Shown here piece after piece: positions 15,972 through 25,198 of a stretch of 64,000 nt of DNA. Within the stretch, counting starts at the first letter, position 1. Each line of letters begins with the position of its first letter. The notes beneath the pieces are model-generated. The model was not told the origin of the DNA, searched no databases, and was given only the letters and a program-made list of their open reading frames with translations. Location of the stretch: contig NZ_FNTQ01000001.1 in the NCBI RefSeq assembly GCF_900105755.1, forward strand, positions 4,278,001 to 4,342,000, read 5' to 3'. The stretch is from Streptomyces sp. Ag109_O5-10. GTDB taxonomy: Bacteria > Actinomycetota > Actinomycetes > Streptomycetales > Streptomycetaceae. The translations under genes were made by a program, and so were the position numbers.

Positions 15972-17792
15972 TCAGTCGGTCGGTGCTGTCGCCGTGGGCG
16001 TGAGGTGGCGTTCGGCGAATTCCATTTCCAGGCGGAGTTGCTTGATGCGTTCGTCGACCACGAGGGAGCCGTGGCCGGCGTCGTAGCGGTAGACCTCGTG
16101 GGGGGCCGAGTGGGCGGCGAGGCGGTTGACGTAGTTGTCGATCTGGCGGATGGGGCAGCGGGGGTCGTTGAGGCCGGCCGAGATGTAGACGGGGGCCTTG
16201 ACGTCGTCGACGTAGGTGATCGGGGAGGACGCGGCGAAGCGGTCAGGGACCTCTTCCGGCGTACCGCCCAGCAGCGTGCGGTCCATCGCCTTCAGGGACT
16301 CCATCTCGTCGTGGTACGCCGTGACGTAGTCGGCGACCGGGACCACCGCGATGCCCACCGCCCAGGACGCCGGCTGGGTGCCCAGGCCGAGGAGCGTGAG
16401 GTAGCCGCCCCAGGAGCCGCCGGTGAGGACCAGGCGCTCGGGGTCGGCGAGGCCGGACTCGACCGCCCACTTCCGCACCGCCGCCACGTCCTCCAGCTCG
16501 ATCAGGCCCACCCGGTGCTTCAGCGCGTCCGTCCAGGCCCGGCCGTACCCCGTGGAGCCTCGGTAGTTGATGCGGACCACCGCGTACCCGTGGTCGACCC
16601 AGGCCGCCGGCCCCGCCGCGAAGCTGTCGCTGTCGTGCCAGGTCGGGCCGCCGTGCAGGTCGAAGACGGTGGGGAGGGGGCCGACGGCGCCGGCCGGCTT
16701 CTGGATCAGGGCGTGGATGAGGCCGCCGGGGCCCTCCACCCACGCGTCCGAGACGGGGACGGAAGGGGGGCACTTCATGCCCGGCGGGTCCAGGACCACC
16801 TCGCCGGTCGTGGAGCGGACCACCGGCGGCTCGGCGGCCGACGACCAGAGGTACTCGACGGTGCCGTCGGGGCGGGCCGTGGCCCCGGAGACGGAGCCCG
16901 GCGGGGTCGGGATGCGGGTCAGCCCGCCCGTGGCCAGGTCGTAGCGGAACAGGTCGCTGCGGGCCTTGTGGCTGTGCGCGATGAGCAGCGCGCCGCCGTC
17001 CGGGTACCACTCCGCGCTCACGTCACCCGGCAGGTCGAGCGTGAGGTCCGTCTGCGTGCCGGAGACGACGTCCCAGACCAGGGGCTCCCAGCGGCCCCGC
17101 CGCTGATGCCCGATGAGCAGCCGTGGGTCGCCGTCGACGGGGGCGAAGCCCAGCACCTCCAGGCCCAGTTCCTCGCTGCCGCCGTGGGTGTCGTCCAGCT
17201 CGGCGACCGTCGAACCGTCCGGGCGGACCACCCGCAGCGCCGAGTGCATGGCGTCGCCGTGCTCGGTGTGCTCGATCGCGATCAGCGAGCCGTCGTGGGA
17301 GAGGTCGCCGACGCCCGCGGACTCGGCGTGCCGGTAGATCTCCAGCGGCTCCTCACCCGTTCTGACCAGGTAGATCGTCGTGCCCTCGTCGTCCGTGGAG
17401 CGGCCCACGACCGCCGTGCGGCCGTCGCGGCCCAGCGCCAGGCCCGAGGGGTACGACGGCTCCAGGCCCGGCGTCGCCTCCTCGTCCGCGCCGCCGCCGA
17501 AGGGCTGGCGGCGCCAGACGCCGAACTCGTCGCCGTCCTTGTCGTCGAACCACCAGATCCACGCGCCGTCCGGGGAGAGCAGCCCGTCCGTCGTGCCGTT
17601 CGGCCGGTTCGTCGCCTGGCGCTGCTCACCGCTCGCGCGGTCCCAGGCGTACAGCTCGTACGTCCCCGTCGCGTTCGACACGAACAGGGAACGGTCGGGG
17701 GCGTCCTCCGCCCAGTCCGGCAGGGAGACCCGAGGGGCGCGGAAGCGCTTCTCCCAGTCCGGCATGTCGCTCTCACTCATGGCCGCAGTCAT
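15972..17792 (-). CDS. S9 family prolyl oligopeptidase-like serine peptidase
   Basis: The protein has 606 residues. The N-terminal part is a beta-propeller-like domain (about 20-340) with repeats such as YELYAWDRASGEQRQ and DPRLLIGHQRRG. The C-terminal alpha/beta-hydrolase domain has the nucleophile elbow GGSWGGY (S460), an upstream DLHGGPTW oxyanion strand, and late Asp and His (DPRCPI; YDAGHGS) that complete the triad. It hydrolyses short peptides or acyl-aminoacyl substrates, probably in the cytoplasm because no signal peptide is seen. The ATG at 17792 was preferred because GGGG precedes it; the ATG at 17780 is an alternative. Confidence 0.9.
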   Translation of the reverse strand: MTAAMSESDMPDWEKRFRAPRVSLPDWAEDAPDRSLFVSNATGTYELYAWDRASGEQRQATNRPNGTTDGLLSPDGAWIWWFDDKDGDEFGVWRRQPFGGGADEEATPGLEPSYPSGLALGRDGRTAVVGRSTDDEGTTIYLVRTGEEPLEIYRHAESAGVGDLSHDGSLIAIEHTEHGDAMHSALRVVRPDGSTVAELDDTHGGSEELGLEVLGFAPVDGDPRLLIGHQRRGRWEPLVWDVVSGTQTDLTLDLPGDVSAEWYPDGGALLIAHSHKARSDLFRYDLATGGLTRIPTPPGSVSGATARPDGTVEYLWSSAAEPPVVRSTTGEVVLDPPGMKCPPSVPVSDAWVEGPGGLIHALIQKPAGAVGPLPTVFDLHGGPTWHDSDSFAAGPAAWVDHGYAVVRINYRGSTGYGRAWTDALKHRVGLIELEDVAAVRKWAVESGLADPERLVLTGGSWGGYLTLLGLGTQPASWAVGIAVVPVADYVTAYHDEMESLKAMDRTLLGGTPEEVPDRFAASSPITYVDDVKAPVYISAGLNDPRCPIRQIDNYVNRLAAHSAPHEVYRYDAGHGSLVVDERIKQLRLEMEFAERHLTPTATAPTD

Positions 17793-17952
17793 GGCCCCAT
17801 AGTGCCCGTCCCCGCCCACATTGCGTCGACGGGAGCCCACGGCCTGTGGATAACTTTGCGAACCTCCAGGTGGGCGTCCGGGCCCGCGCACCCGTCTCCA
17901 CGCGCCCACCCCGCCCGTAAACCGTCATGAACCGCCCCGTACCGTGGACGGC

Positions 17953-18747
17953 GTGTACCGCTTTCTGCTGACACCCCGTTGGTGGGGCATCAACGTCTTC
18001 GTGCTGCTCGCCATCCCGTTCTGCGTCTTCATGGGGTCGTGGCAGCTGAGCCGTTTCGAGGCACGGGTAGAAGCGCACCGCAGCGCCGACGCGCAGGTCG
18101 AGACGGCGAAGACCGAGGCTGCCCGGCCGCTGGCCGACCTGCTGCCCGTCGACCAGTCGACCTCCGGCAAGCGGGCCACCGTCACCGGCCGGTACGCCAA
18201 GCAGCTGCTGGTGCCCGACCGCCAGGTCGACGGCAAGAACGGCTTCTACGTCCTGACCCTGCTGCGCACCGACTCAGGCAAGGCGCTGCCCGTCGTGCGC
18301 GGCTGGCTGCCCGGCAAGGCGGACGCCGCCGAGGTGCCGGCCCCGCCCGCCGGCGAGGTCACCGTCACCGGCGCGCTGCAGGCCTCCGAGACGCCGGGGG
18401 ACAACGGCGTCAGCAACCAGGGCGGCCTGCCGTCCGGGCAGACGGCGGCGATCAGCGCGGCCTCACTCGTGAACCTGGTGCCCTACCCGGTGTACGACGC
18501 GTGGATCACCCTGGAGAAGGCCGACTCGGGGATGACGGCCGTACCGGCGACCGCGCCGGACAACTCGGGGCTCGACCTGAAGGCGTTCCAGAACCTCGGC
18601 TACACCGGTGAGTGGTTCGTCTTCGCGGGGTTCGTGGTGTTCATGTGGTTCCGGCTGCTGCGCCGCGAGGCGGAGTTCGCCCGGGACGCGGCGCTCGGCC
18701 TGGTCCCGGACCCGGAAGAGGAAGCCCAGCAACCGACCGCCGTATGA
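17953..18747 (+). CDS. SURF1 family cytochrome oxidase assembly protein
   Basis: The protein has 264 residues. It opens with YRFLLTPRWWGINVFVLLAIPFCVFMGSWQLSRF, the SURF1 N-terminal transmembrane signature. A periplasmic domain follows with VTVTGRYA-type strands (GKRATVTGRY), VVRGWLPG and a C-terminal transmembrane helix (about 215-235, WFVFAGFVVFMWFRLLRR). SURF1 proteins assist assembly of heme-copper cytochrome c oxidase. The start is GTG at 17953; an in-frame GTG at 17944 would add three residues, and neither has a strong ribosome binding site. It is divergent from the S9 peptidase and convergent with the next gene. Confidence 0.88.
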   Translation: MYRFLLTPRWWGINVFVLLAIPFCVFMGSWQLSRFEARVEAHRSADAQVETAKTEAARPLADLLPVDQSTSGKRATVTGRYAKQLLVPDRQVDGKNGFYVLTLLRTDSGKALPVVRGWLPGKADAAEVPAPPAGEVTVTGALQASETPGDNGVSNQGGLPSGQTAAISAASLVNLVPYPVYDAWITLEKADSGMTAVPATAPDNSGLDLKAFQNLGYTGEWFVFAGFVVFMWFRLLRREAEFARDAALGLVPDPEEEAQQPTAV

Positions 18748-18772
18748 CGACGGCCGCCGCCGGTCCCGCCGG

Positions 18773-20011
18773 TCACTGGGCCGCCAGTACCCCGGTCCAG
18801 TAGACCGTCCCCGCACAGGCGTTCGTCACCGTCGCCGAGCCGGTCGGGGACCCGGCCTGCGGGGTGTACGAGACCGCGACGCTCCCGTCGGCGGTGGCGC
18901 CGTCCTCGGTGAGCAGCTGGGTGGTGGTGCCGTCCGACCCGGCGGTGGTCGTACCCGCGCTGCTGCTGGCGCCGTCGGTGGGGCTCGGGGAGGCGGTGGA
19001 GCCGCCGGTGCCGCCGGTGTCGCTGGAGCCGCCGGTGCTGGAGCCGCTGGTCGGGCAGGTCGCCGAGGGGACGAAGCCGAACTTCTCCTCGTAGGCGGCG
19101 CCGGGGGCCAGGATCAGGCCGGTGAGCTCGGTGGTCGGGTCGGGCAGCCCGGCCGCCGCGTCGCCGGCGACGTGCCGGGCGGCGGCGATCTTGGTGGCGT
19201 CGGCCGCTCCCTGCGCGAGGACGCCCACGGTGCCGGGGCCGCCGACGGTACAGCTCGTCGTCGAGACGTTGACGACGCGGAAGGTGCCGTAGACGACGCC
19301 CGTCGAGTCGGGGGCGCCGACGGTGGAGGACGGGGTGCCGAGCTGGGCCGAGGTGCAGACGGGGGCGCTGCTGGCGGCGCCGGCGGTGGGGACGACCTTG
19401 GTGCCGGAGACGGCTCCGGTGCTCTCGCCCTTGCCGCCGCCCTTGGTGCCGCCGGGGCTCTGGCCGGTGGCCTGGCCGCCGGTGCCGCCCGAGGTGCTGG
19501 TGCCGCCGTCGGGGTTCTTGCCGCCGGTGGCACCGCCCTGCGCCTGGGAGGCCTGGCCGGCGATGGAGGTGTTGGGGTCGATGGCGCCGGAGTGGGAGAC
19601 GTGCACGAGGGCGGGGACCGCGGTGCCGATGAACAGGGCCGCGGCCGCCATGCCGACGGCGGCCTGCCGCTTGCGGGCCCGGCGGGCGGGCACCGCGCGG
19701 CGCAGGTGGTCGAGGCTGCCGTCGCGCGGGGCGAGGTCGTCGACCGCGGAGTGCAGGAGCCGGCGCAGGGCCAGCTCGTCCGTGTCGAGCCCGTCCAGGG
19801 TCTCAGGGCCGTCGGCACCGGCCCCGAAGCCGGGGCCGAGCCCGCTCCGGAGCCCTTCGGGGCCCTTGTCGTCGGGGCCGTCGTTCACAGTTCCGTTCCC
19901 AGCGTGCGATTGCGTGTGCTCATGCTCGTGGTGCCGTTCCGGTGTCGGCTCGTGCCAGGCGTAGGGCTCGTGGCGATCATGCGAGTCGCCTCCTCGGGGG
20001 CTGTCCGTCAT
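18773..20011 (-). CDS. Membrane protein coupled to SigE-type sigma factor
   Basis: The protein has 412 residues. The cytoplasmic N-terminus is His/Glu-rich (HEPTPERHHEHEH) and then contains a short helical region (TDELALRRLLHSAVDDLAPRDG) before one transmembrane segment at about 117-136. The large extracytoplasmic part has Gly/Ser/Thr-rich linkers and a folded section with APVCTSAQLG, VNVSTTSCTVGG and VTNACAGTVYW, whose Cys residues may form disulfides. The fold around CTVGGPG...ILAPGAAYE resembles DUF4232-like beta sandwiches, but I am not certain. The ATG overlaps the sigma factor stop (ATGA), so it may regulate that sigma factor. Confidence 0.8.
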   Translation of the reverse strand: MTDSPRGGDSHDRHEPYAWHEPTPERHHEHEHTQSHAGNGTVNDGPDDKGPEGLRSGLGPGFGAGADGPETLDGLDTDELALRRLLHSAVDDLAPRDGSLDHLRRAVPARRARKRQAAVGMAAAALFIGTAVPALVHVSHSGAIDPNTSIAGQASQAQGGATGGKNPDGGTSTSGGTGGQATGQSPGGTKGGGKGESTGAVSGTKVVPTAGAASSAPVCTSAQLGTPSSTVGAPDSTGVVYGTFRVVNVSTTSCTVGGPGTVGVLAQGAADATKIAAARHVAGDAAAGLPDPTTELTGLILAPGAAYEEKFGFVPSATCPTSGSSTGGSSDTGGTGGSTASPSPTDGASSSAGTTTAGSDGTTTQLLTEDGATADGSVAVSYTPQAGSPTGSATVTNACAGTVYWTGVLAAQ

Positions 20012-20685
20012 GCCGCCGACTCCATCGCCACCCGCAGCGCCGCGATGCCGCGCGAGCCGTACGCCTTCACCGAGCCCAGCGAGATACCGAGCGTCTCGGC
20101 GACCTGGGCCTCGGTCATGTCGGCGAAGTAGCGCAGGACGAGGACCTCGCGCTGACGGCGCTGCAGGCCCTTCATCGCCTTGATCAGGTCGCGCCGCTCC
20201 AGCTGGTCGTAGGCGCCCTCCTCGGCGCTGGCGGCGTCCGGCATCGGCTTGGAGAGGAGCTTGAGGCCGAGGATGCGGCGGCGCAGCGCGGAGCGGGAGA
20301 GGTTGACGACGGTCTGGCGCAGGTAGGCCAGGGTCTTCTCCGGGTCGCGGACGCGTTTGCGGGCGGAGTGGACGCGGATGAACGCCTCCTGGACGACGTC
20401 CTCGCAGGAGGCGGTGTCGTCGAGGAGGAGCGCGGCGAGGCCGAGGAGTGACCGGTAGTGCGCCCGGTAGGTCTCGGTGAGGTGGTCGACGGTGGTACCG
20501 GCCGCCGCCGTCGCCTCCTCGGCGCCGTCGCGCTGGCTGGGTATGCGGGTGGGCCGCGCTGCGGGCATGGGCGCGATCACCGGCATGCCGCCGGGCGCGC
20601 CGGGCACGCGGGGGCGCAGACCGGCGCGGGGCGGCCGTAGGGCCGTCGCGCCGCCGGGCGCACTGAGTTCGAGTACCTCTGCCAC
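20008..20685 (-). CDS. SigE-family RNA polymerase sigma factor (ECF-type)
   Basis: The protein has 225 residues. A Pro/Arg-rich N-terminal extension of about 65 residues precedes region 2 (YRAHYRSLLGLAALLLDDTASCEDVVQEAFIRV) and region 4 (RRQREVLVLRYFADMTEAQVAETLGISLGSVKAYGSRG). It is paralogous to the sigma factor at 2695-3324 and has the same downstream partner arrangement. The start is a GTG at 20685 without a clear ribosome binding site, so a leaderless transcript or a shorter start near MPVIAPMP is possible. Confidence 0.9.
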   Translation of the reverse strand: MAEVLELSAPGGATALRPPRAGLRPRVPGAPGGMPVIAPMPAARPTRIPSQRDGAEEATAAAGTTVDHLTETYRAHYRSLLGLAALLLDDTASCEDVVQEAFIRVHSARKRVRDPEKTLAYLRQTVVNLSRSALRRRILGLKLLSKPMPDAASAEEGAYDQLERRDLIKAMKGLQRRQREVLVLRYFADMTEAQVAETLGISLGSVKAYGSRGIAALRVAMESAA

Positions 20686-21171
20686 GCAAGTTGGACACGT
20701 CTACCCCCGGTGGGGTTGTACGTGCCGGGCATCACTTTTGCGTCGGACGTTCCGGACGGGCGCATGCCGGGGCCGCCGGGTGGGCCGGCCGGCGCGTTCG
20801 GTACCGTTCCGCGCGCGTCCGGCAGCACACTCGACGGTATGTCAATTGCCGTCATGCGTCCCGCTCTTCCCTTATGTCCCATGATGAACGGACGTCCCCA
20901 CGCCCCGATCACGGCGTCCCCACGCCAGGATCATGCGTCCCCGCGCCCCAAAGCCCGCTTGCGTAAGCGCCCGGTAAGTGGACGACCGCAAAGACGCTCC
21001 CCGCCGCCCGCATGGTTGCGGAGGACGGGGAGGAAAATCTTCGAACGCGGACGGGTCCCGGTTCAAGAGGTTTGGACCATGCTCCGGGACACATTTCTTA
21101 CGCGGATCCTACCTGTGGGCCCGCTCCCACCCAGGGTGCCACCCGGGCCGTTTGCCGTGGTCACCGTGTGT
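20686..21171. other. Intergenic region, 486 bp, no gene recognised
   Basis: This lies between the sigma factor start and the asd stop, both on the minus strand. It must hold the sigma gene promoter and the 3' end of the asd-ask operon. The plus-strand frame at 20710-21195 lacks family resemblance and a convincing start. No tRNA or strong terminator hairpin was seen. Confidence 0.6.
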
Positions 21172-22251
21172 TCACGCGGAATCCGCCCCACCTGAACGGC
21201 CGGTCAGTTCCGCCGCCACCAGCTCGGCGATCTGCGCGGTGTTCAGGGCGGCCCCTTTGCGAAGGTTGTCCCCGCACACGAAGAGCTCCAGCGCGGTCGG
21301 GTCGTCGAGCGCCCGCCGCACCCGGCCGACCCAGGTCGGGTCGGTGCCCACCACGTCGGCGGGCGTCGGGAACTCCCCGGCGGCCGGGTTGTCGAAGAGG
21401 ACCACCCCCGGAGCCGTGTCCAGGATCTCCCGGGCCCCGTCGACCGTCACCGCGCCCTGGAACTTGGCGTGCACCGTCAGGGAGTGCGTGGTGACCACCG
21501 GCACCCGCACGCACGTCACCGCGACCGGCAGCTTCGGCAGCCCGAGGATCTTGCGGGACTCGTCCCGCACCTTCATCTCCTCCGACGACCAGCCGTCCTC
21601 CCGCAGCGATCCGGCCCACGGTACGACGTTGAGCGCGACCGGCTCCGGGAACGGCCCGGTCAGGTCCCCGACCGCGCGCCGTACGTCACCGGGCTTGGTG
21701 CCCAGCTCGGTACCGGCGACCATGGACAGCTGGGCCCGCAGCGTCTCCACGCCGGCCCGCCCGGCCCCGCTCACCGCCTGGTACGACGACACCACCAGCT
21801 CGCGCAGCCCGAACTCGGCGTGCAGCGCGCCCAGGGCGACGATCATCGACAGGGTGGTGCAGTTGGGGTTGGCGATGATCCCGCGCGGCCGGTTGCGGGC
21901 GCAGTGCGGATTGACCTCGGGGACGACCAGCGGCACCTCGGGGTCCATCCGGAAGGCCCCGGAGTTGTCCACCACGACCACGCCCCTGGCCGCGGCGACC
22001 GGCGCCCAGCGCGCGGACACCTCGTCGGGCACGTCGAACATCGCGACGTCGATGCCGTCGAAGGCCTTCTCCGACAGTGCGACGACCTCGACCTCGACCC
22101 CGCGCACGGCCAGCTTGCGGCCGGCCGAGCGCGGGGTGGCGATCAGGCGGATCTCGCCCCAGACGTCCGCCCGCTGGGACAGGATCTGGAGCATCACCGT
22201 GCCGACGGCCCCGGTCGCACCGACGACCGCGAGCGCCGGCTTGCCGGTCAT
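21172..22251 (-). CDS. asd: Aspartate-semialdehyde dehydrogenase
   Basis: The protein has 359 residues and reduces L-aspartyl-4-phosphate to aspartate semialdehyde with NADPH, the step feeding lysine, DAP, threonine and methionine synthesis. Visible are the Rossmann motif GATGAVG (11-17), the catalytic Cys in ANPNCTT (C131), VVSSYQAVSGAGRAG, and the C-terminal CGDNLRKGAALN. The length is usual for the family. The ATG overlaps the ask stop (ATGA), so the two enzymes of the pathway are translationally coupled. Confidence 0.97.
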   Translation of the reverse strand: MTGKPALAVVGATGAVGTVMLQILSQRADVWGEIRLIATPRSAGRKLAVRGVEVEVVALSEKAFDGIDVAMFDVPDEVSARWAPVAAARGVVVVDNSGAFRMDPEVPLVVPEVNPHCARNRPRGIIANPNCTTLSMIVALGALHAEFGLRELVVSSYQAVSGAGRAGVETLRAQLSMVAGTELGTKPGDVRRAVGDLTGPFPEPVALNVVPWAGSLREDGWSSEEMKVRDESRKILGLPKLPVAVTCVRVPVVTTHSLTVHAKFQGAVTVDGAREILDTAPGVVLFDNPAAGEFPTPADVVGTDPTWVGRVRRALDDPTALELFVCGDNLRKGAALNTAQIAELVAAELTGRSGGADSA

Positions 22252-23519
22252 CGGCCGGTGCCCCCGTAGACGACGGCCTCGTCGGTGTCGGAGTCGAGAC
22301 CGAAGGCGGTGTGCACGGCGCGCACGGCCTCCGGCACGTCGTCGGCCCGGGTGACGACCGAGATGCGGATCTCCGAGGTCGAGATCAGCTCGATGTTGAC
22401 CCCGGCGTCGCTGAGCGCCTCGAAGAACGACGCGGTGACCCCCGGGTTGGTCTTCATGCCCGCGCCGACCAGCGAGATCTTGCCGATCTGGTCGTCGTAG
22501 CGCAGCGAGTCGAAGCCGATGCCCGACCGGTTGCGCTCCAGCGCGTCGATGGCCTTGCGGCCCTCGGTCTTCGGGAGCGTGAAGGAGATGTCCGTCAGGC
22601 CGGTGGCGGCGGCGGACACGTTCTGCACGACCATGTCGATGTTGATCTGGGCATCGGCGATGGTCCGGAAGATGGCGGCGGCCTCGCCCGGCTTGTCGGG
22701 CACCCCGACGACCGTGACCTTGGCCTCGGAGGTGTCGTGCGCGACACCGGAGATGATGGCCTGCTCCACCTTCTTGTCCCCAATCGGCTTGCTGCTGACC
22801 CACGTGCCCTGCAGTCCGCTGAAGCTGGACCGGACGTGGATCGGGATGTTGTAGCGGCGGGCGTACTCCACACAGCGGTGGAGGAGCACCTTGGAACCGG
22901 AGGCGGCGAGCTCCAGCATGTCCTCGAAGGAGATCCAGTCGATCTTCCGCGCCTTCGTCACCACGCGCGGGTCGGCGGTGAACACACCGTCGACGTCGGT
23001 GTAGATCTCGCAGACCTCGGCGTCCAGCGCGGCGGCGAGGGCCACGGCGGTCGTGTCGGACCCGCCGCGCCCCAGCGTGGTGATGTCCTTCTTGTCCGCG
23101 CTGACGCCCTGGAACCCGGCCACGATCGCGATGTTGCCCTCGTCGAGCGCCGTCCTGATCCGCCCCGGCGTGACGTCGATGATCCGGGCTTTGTTGTGGA
23201 CCGAGTCGGTGATGACGCCTGCCTGGCTGCCGGTGAACGACTGGGCCTCGTGGCCCAGGTTTTTGATCGCCATGGCCAGCAGTGCCATGGAGATACGCTC
23301 TCCGGCGGTCAGCAGCATGTCGAACTCACGCCCGGCAGGCATCGGGGATACCTGCTCGGCGAGATCGATCAGCTCGTCCGTCGTGTCGCCCATCGCGGAA
23401 ACAACGACAACCACCTGGTTGCCGTTCTTCTTCGCTTCCACGATTCGCTTGGCGACGCGCTTGATGCCCTCGGCATCGGCAACGGAGGAGCCTCCGTACT
23501 TCTGCACGACAAGGCCCAC
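22248..23519 (-). CDS. ask: Aspartate kinase
   Basis: The protein has 423 residues and phosphorylates L-aspartate, the first committed step of the aspartate family. The N-terminus VVQKYGGSSVAD is the kinase signature; GRGGSDTTAVALAAAL and the substrate segment YTDVDGVFTADPR follow. Two ACT domains at the C-terminus (about 265-415, with VVGVPDKPGEAAAIF and VGAGMKTNPGVTASFFEAL) provide feedback control by lysine plus threonine in actinobacteria. The family often has an internal start making a small beta subunit; this was not checked. The start is GTG at 23519. Confidence 0.97.
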   Translation of the reverse strand: MGLVVQKYGGSSVADAEGIKRVAKRIVEAKKNGNQVVVVVSAMGDTTDELIDLAEQVSPMPAGREFDMLLTAGERISMALLAMAIKNLGHEAQSFTGSQAGVITDSVHNKARIIDVTPGRIRTALDEGNIAIVAGFQGVSADKKDITTLGRGGSDTTAVALAAALDAEVCEIYTDVDGVFTADPRVVTKARKIDWISFEDMLELAASGSKVLLHRCVEYARRYNIPIHVRSSFSGLQGTWVSSKPIGDKKVEQAIISGVAHDTSEAKVTVVGVPDKPGEAAAIFRTIADAQINIDMVVQNVSAAATGLTDISFTLPKTEGRKAIDALERNRSGIGFDSLRYDDQIGKISLVGAGMKTNPGVTASFFEALSDAGVNIELISTSEIRISVVTRADDVPEAVRAVHTAFGLDSDTDEAVVYGGTGR

Positions 23520-23847
23520 GTGCGCTCCTCGCTCGGTTTGTTGTGTCGGCTCAGTTTAACGAGCGTCCGAATTCCACCGGCCTGCTCCCGCATGGTGAGA
23601 CCGCGGGACCTCGCCGCTCGCGACCGGAACCTGCCCAGCGGGCAGCAGCCCACGCGAGAAGTGCCCTGCCTCACACTGACCTTCGCACGGGGTTCCGGGA
23701 GCCGGACCCGGGTCGTCGGCCGGCCGGCACGGGGTTCGCGCCAGCGCCGGGTCCGCCCGGCCGCGCTGGTCGCCCTGTGCGCGGCGGCGGCCGCCCGGCC
23801 CCGAGGGCCTGTCCCGAGCCCGCGGGCCCGTCGGGAGCCCGGCGGAC
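23520..23847. other. Intergenic region, 328 bp, ask promoter region
   Basis: This lies between the ask start and the DUF5063 gene stop, both on the minus strand. The part nearest ask is slightly AT-richer (TTGTTGTGTCGGCTCAGTTT), a plausible promoter zone. I recognised no small gene or RNA. Confidence 0.5.
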
Positions 23848-24513
23848 CTACTTGGCGGAGGACCGCACGCCCAGCGAGCCGCCGATCTCCTGCTGCATGA
23901 CCTGGCCCGCCTCGAACTCCAGGGTTTCGTCGCCCATGGTGGCCTGGTCGGTGTCGAGGCCGTCCAGTTCCTCCAGGGGCTGGTTGAGGCGGACGTGGAT
24001 CAGGACGGACTGCAGGGCGCGCAGCACCGCGGAGGCGGTGGGGCCCCAGTTGGAGAAGTAGGAGAACTGCCACCACCACAGGGCCTCCGTGGTGCGGCCC
24101 GCGCGGTAGTGGGCCATGCCGTGGCGGAGGTCGGTGATGATGTCGGCCAGGTCGTCCGAGATCCGGGCCGGGACGGGCGCCTTGCGGGGTTCGTACGGGT
24201 CGAAGACCTCGGAGTAGACGTCGACGGGCTCGAGGAGGCGTCCGAAGTTCTCGCGGAGCTGGTCGACGTCCGGCTCCGGACCCGGGTCCGGCTCGTAGCG
24301 TTCGTCGGGAACGATGTCCTCGTGCGCGCCGAGACGGCCGCCGGCCAGCAGCAGCTGGGAGACCTCCAGGAGGAGGAAGGGGACCGCCGAGTCCGGCTCG
24401 TCGCCCTTCGACACCTCCATCACGGCCACCAGGAAGCTCTCCACCTGGTCGGCGATCTGGACCACGAAGTCGTCGGGGTTCTGCGCGGTCGCGTGCAGCG
24501 TGGCGTCAGACAT
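23848..24513 (-). CDS. DUF5063 domain-containing protein
   Basis: The protein has 221 residues and is soluble. It has helical segments with VQIADQVESFLVAVMEV, VPFLLLEVSQLLLAGGRLGA and WWWQFSYFSNWGPTASAVLRAL, which fit the DUF5063 family found beside recR in Streptomyces. The biochemical role is unknown. The ATG overlaps the recR stop by 8 bp, which couples it to recombination repair gene expression. The tail LDTDQATMGDETLEFEAGQV is acidic. Confidence 0.85.
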   Translation of the reverse strand: MSDATLHATAQNPDDFVVQIADQVESFLVAVMEVSKGDEPDSAVPFLLLEVSQLLLAGGRLGAHEDIVPDERYEPDPGPEPDVDQLRENFGRLLEPVDVYSEVFDPYEPRKAPVPARISDDLADIITDLRHGMAHYRAGRTTEALWWWQFSYFSNWGPTASAVLRALQSVLIHVRLNQPLEELDGLDTDQATMGDETLEFEAGQVMQQEIGGSLGVRSSAK

Positions 24514-25105
24514 CTAGGAGTCGTCTCCCCTCGAAGGCGCGGCCGAGCGTGACCTCGTCCGCGTATTCCAGGTCGCCACCCACCGGGAGGCCGCTGGCCA
24601 GGCGGGTGACCTTCAGGCCCATGGGTTTGATCATGCGGGCGAGGTAGGTGGCGGTCGCCTCGCCCTCCAGGTTCGGGTCCGTGGCGAGGATCAGCTCGGT
24701 CACCGTGCCGTCGGCCAGGCGGGCCAGCAGCTCCCTTATCCGCAGGTCGTCGGGGCCGACGCCCTCGATCGGGCTGATCGCGCCGCCGAGCACGTGGTAC
24801 CGGCCGCGGAACTCACGCGTGCGCTCGATCGCGACGACGTCCTTCGGCTCCTCCACCACACAGATCACCGTCGGGTCGCGGCGGGTGTCGCGGCAGATGT
24901 TGCACAGTTCCTCCTGTGCCACGTTGCCGCAGGTCGCGCAGAAGCGGACCTTCGCCTTCACCTCCAGGAGGGCCTGCGCGAGACGCCGTACGTCCGTCGG
25001 CTCCGCCTGCAGGATGTGGAAGGCGATCCGCTGCGCGCTCTTCGGACCGACGCCGGGCAACCGCCCCAGCTCGTCGATGAGGTCCTGGACCACGCCTTCG
25101 TACAA
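24506..25105 (-). CDS. recR: Recombination mediator protein RecR
   Basis: The protein has 199 residues, the normal RecR length. It contains a helix-hairpin-helix (LGRLPGVGPKSAQRIAF), a four-Cys zinc finger (C56, C59, C68, C71), and a Toprim domain with ICVVEEPKDVVAIERT and LATDPNLEGEATATY. RecR works with RecF/RecO to load RecA at gaps in DNA. The start is TTG at 25105, supported by AGGAAGGG about 8 bp upstream. It is co-transcribed with the DUF5063 gene and probably with ybaB, whose stop lies 93 bp upstream. Confidence 0.97.
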   Translation of the reverse strand: MYEGVVQDLIDELGRLPGVGPKSAQRIAFHILQAEPTDVRRLAQALLEVKAKVRFCATCGNVAQEELCNICRDTRRDPTVICVVEEPKDVVAIERTREFRGRYHVLGGAISPIEGVGPDDLRIRELLARLADGTVTELILATDPNLEGEATATYLARMIKPMGLKVTRLASGLPVGGDLEYADEVTLGRAFEGRRLLDV

Positions 25106-25198
25106 CGGACTGCCCTTCCTGGAGTCTTTCGGTACGTACCGTAGTTGGCTGCCGCCCGTCCTAGGAAGGCGGTGCGGGTGTCGTGCGGACGACGAACA

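Noticed and set aside
18608..20131. 507-codon plus-strand reading frame
   Set aside because: Antisense to the sigma-coupled membrane protein; Gly/Ala/Arg composition with no motif.
20710..21195. 161-codon plus-strand reading frame in an intergenic gap
   Set aside because: No ribosome binding site, no domain, and it runs into the asd 3' end.
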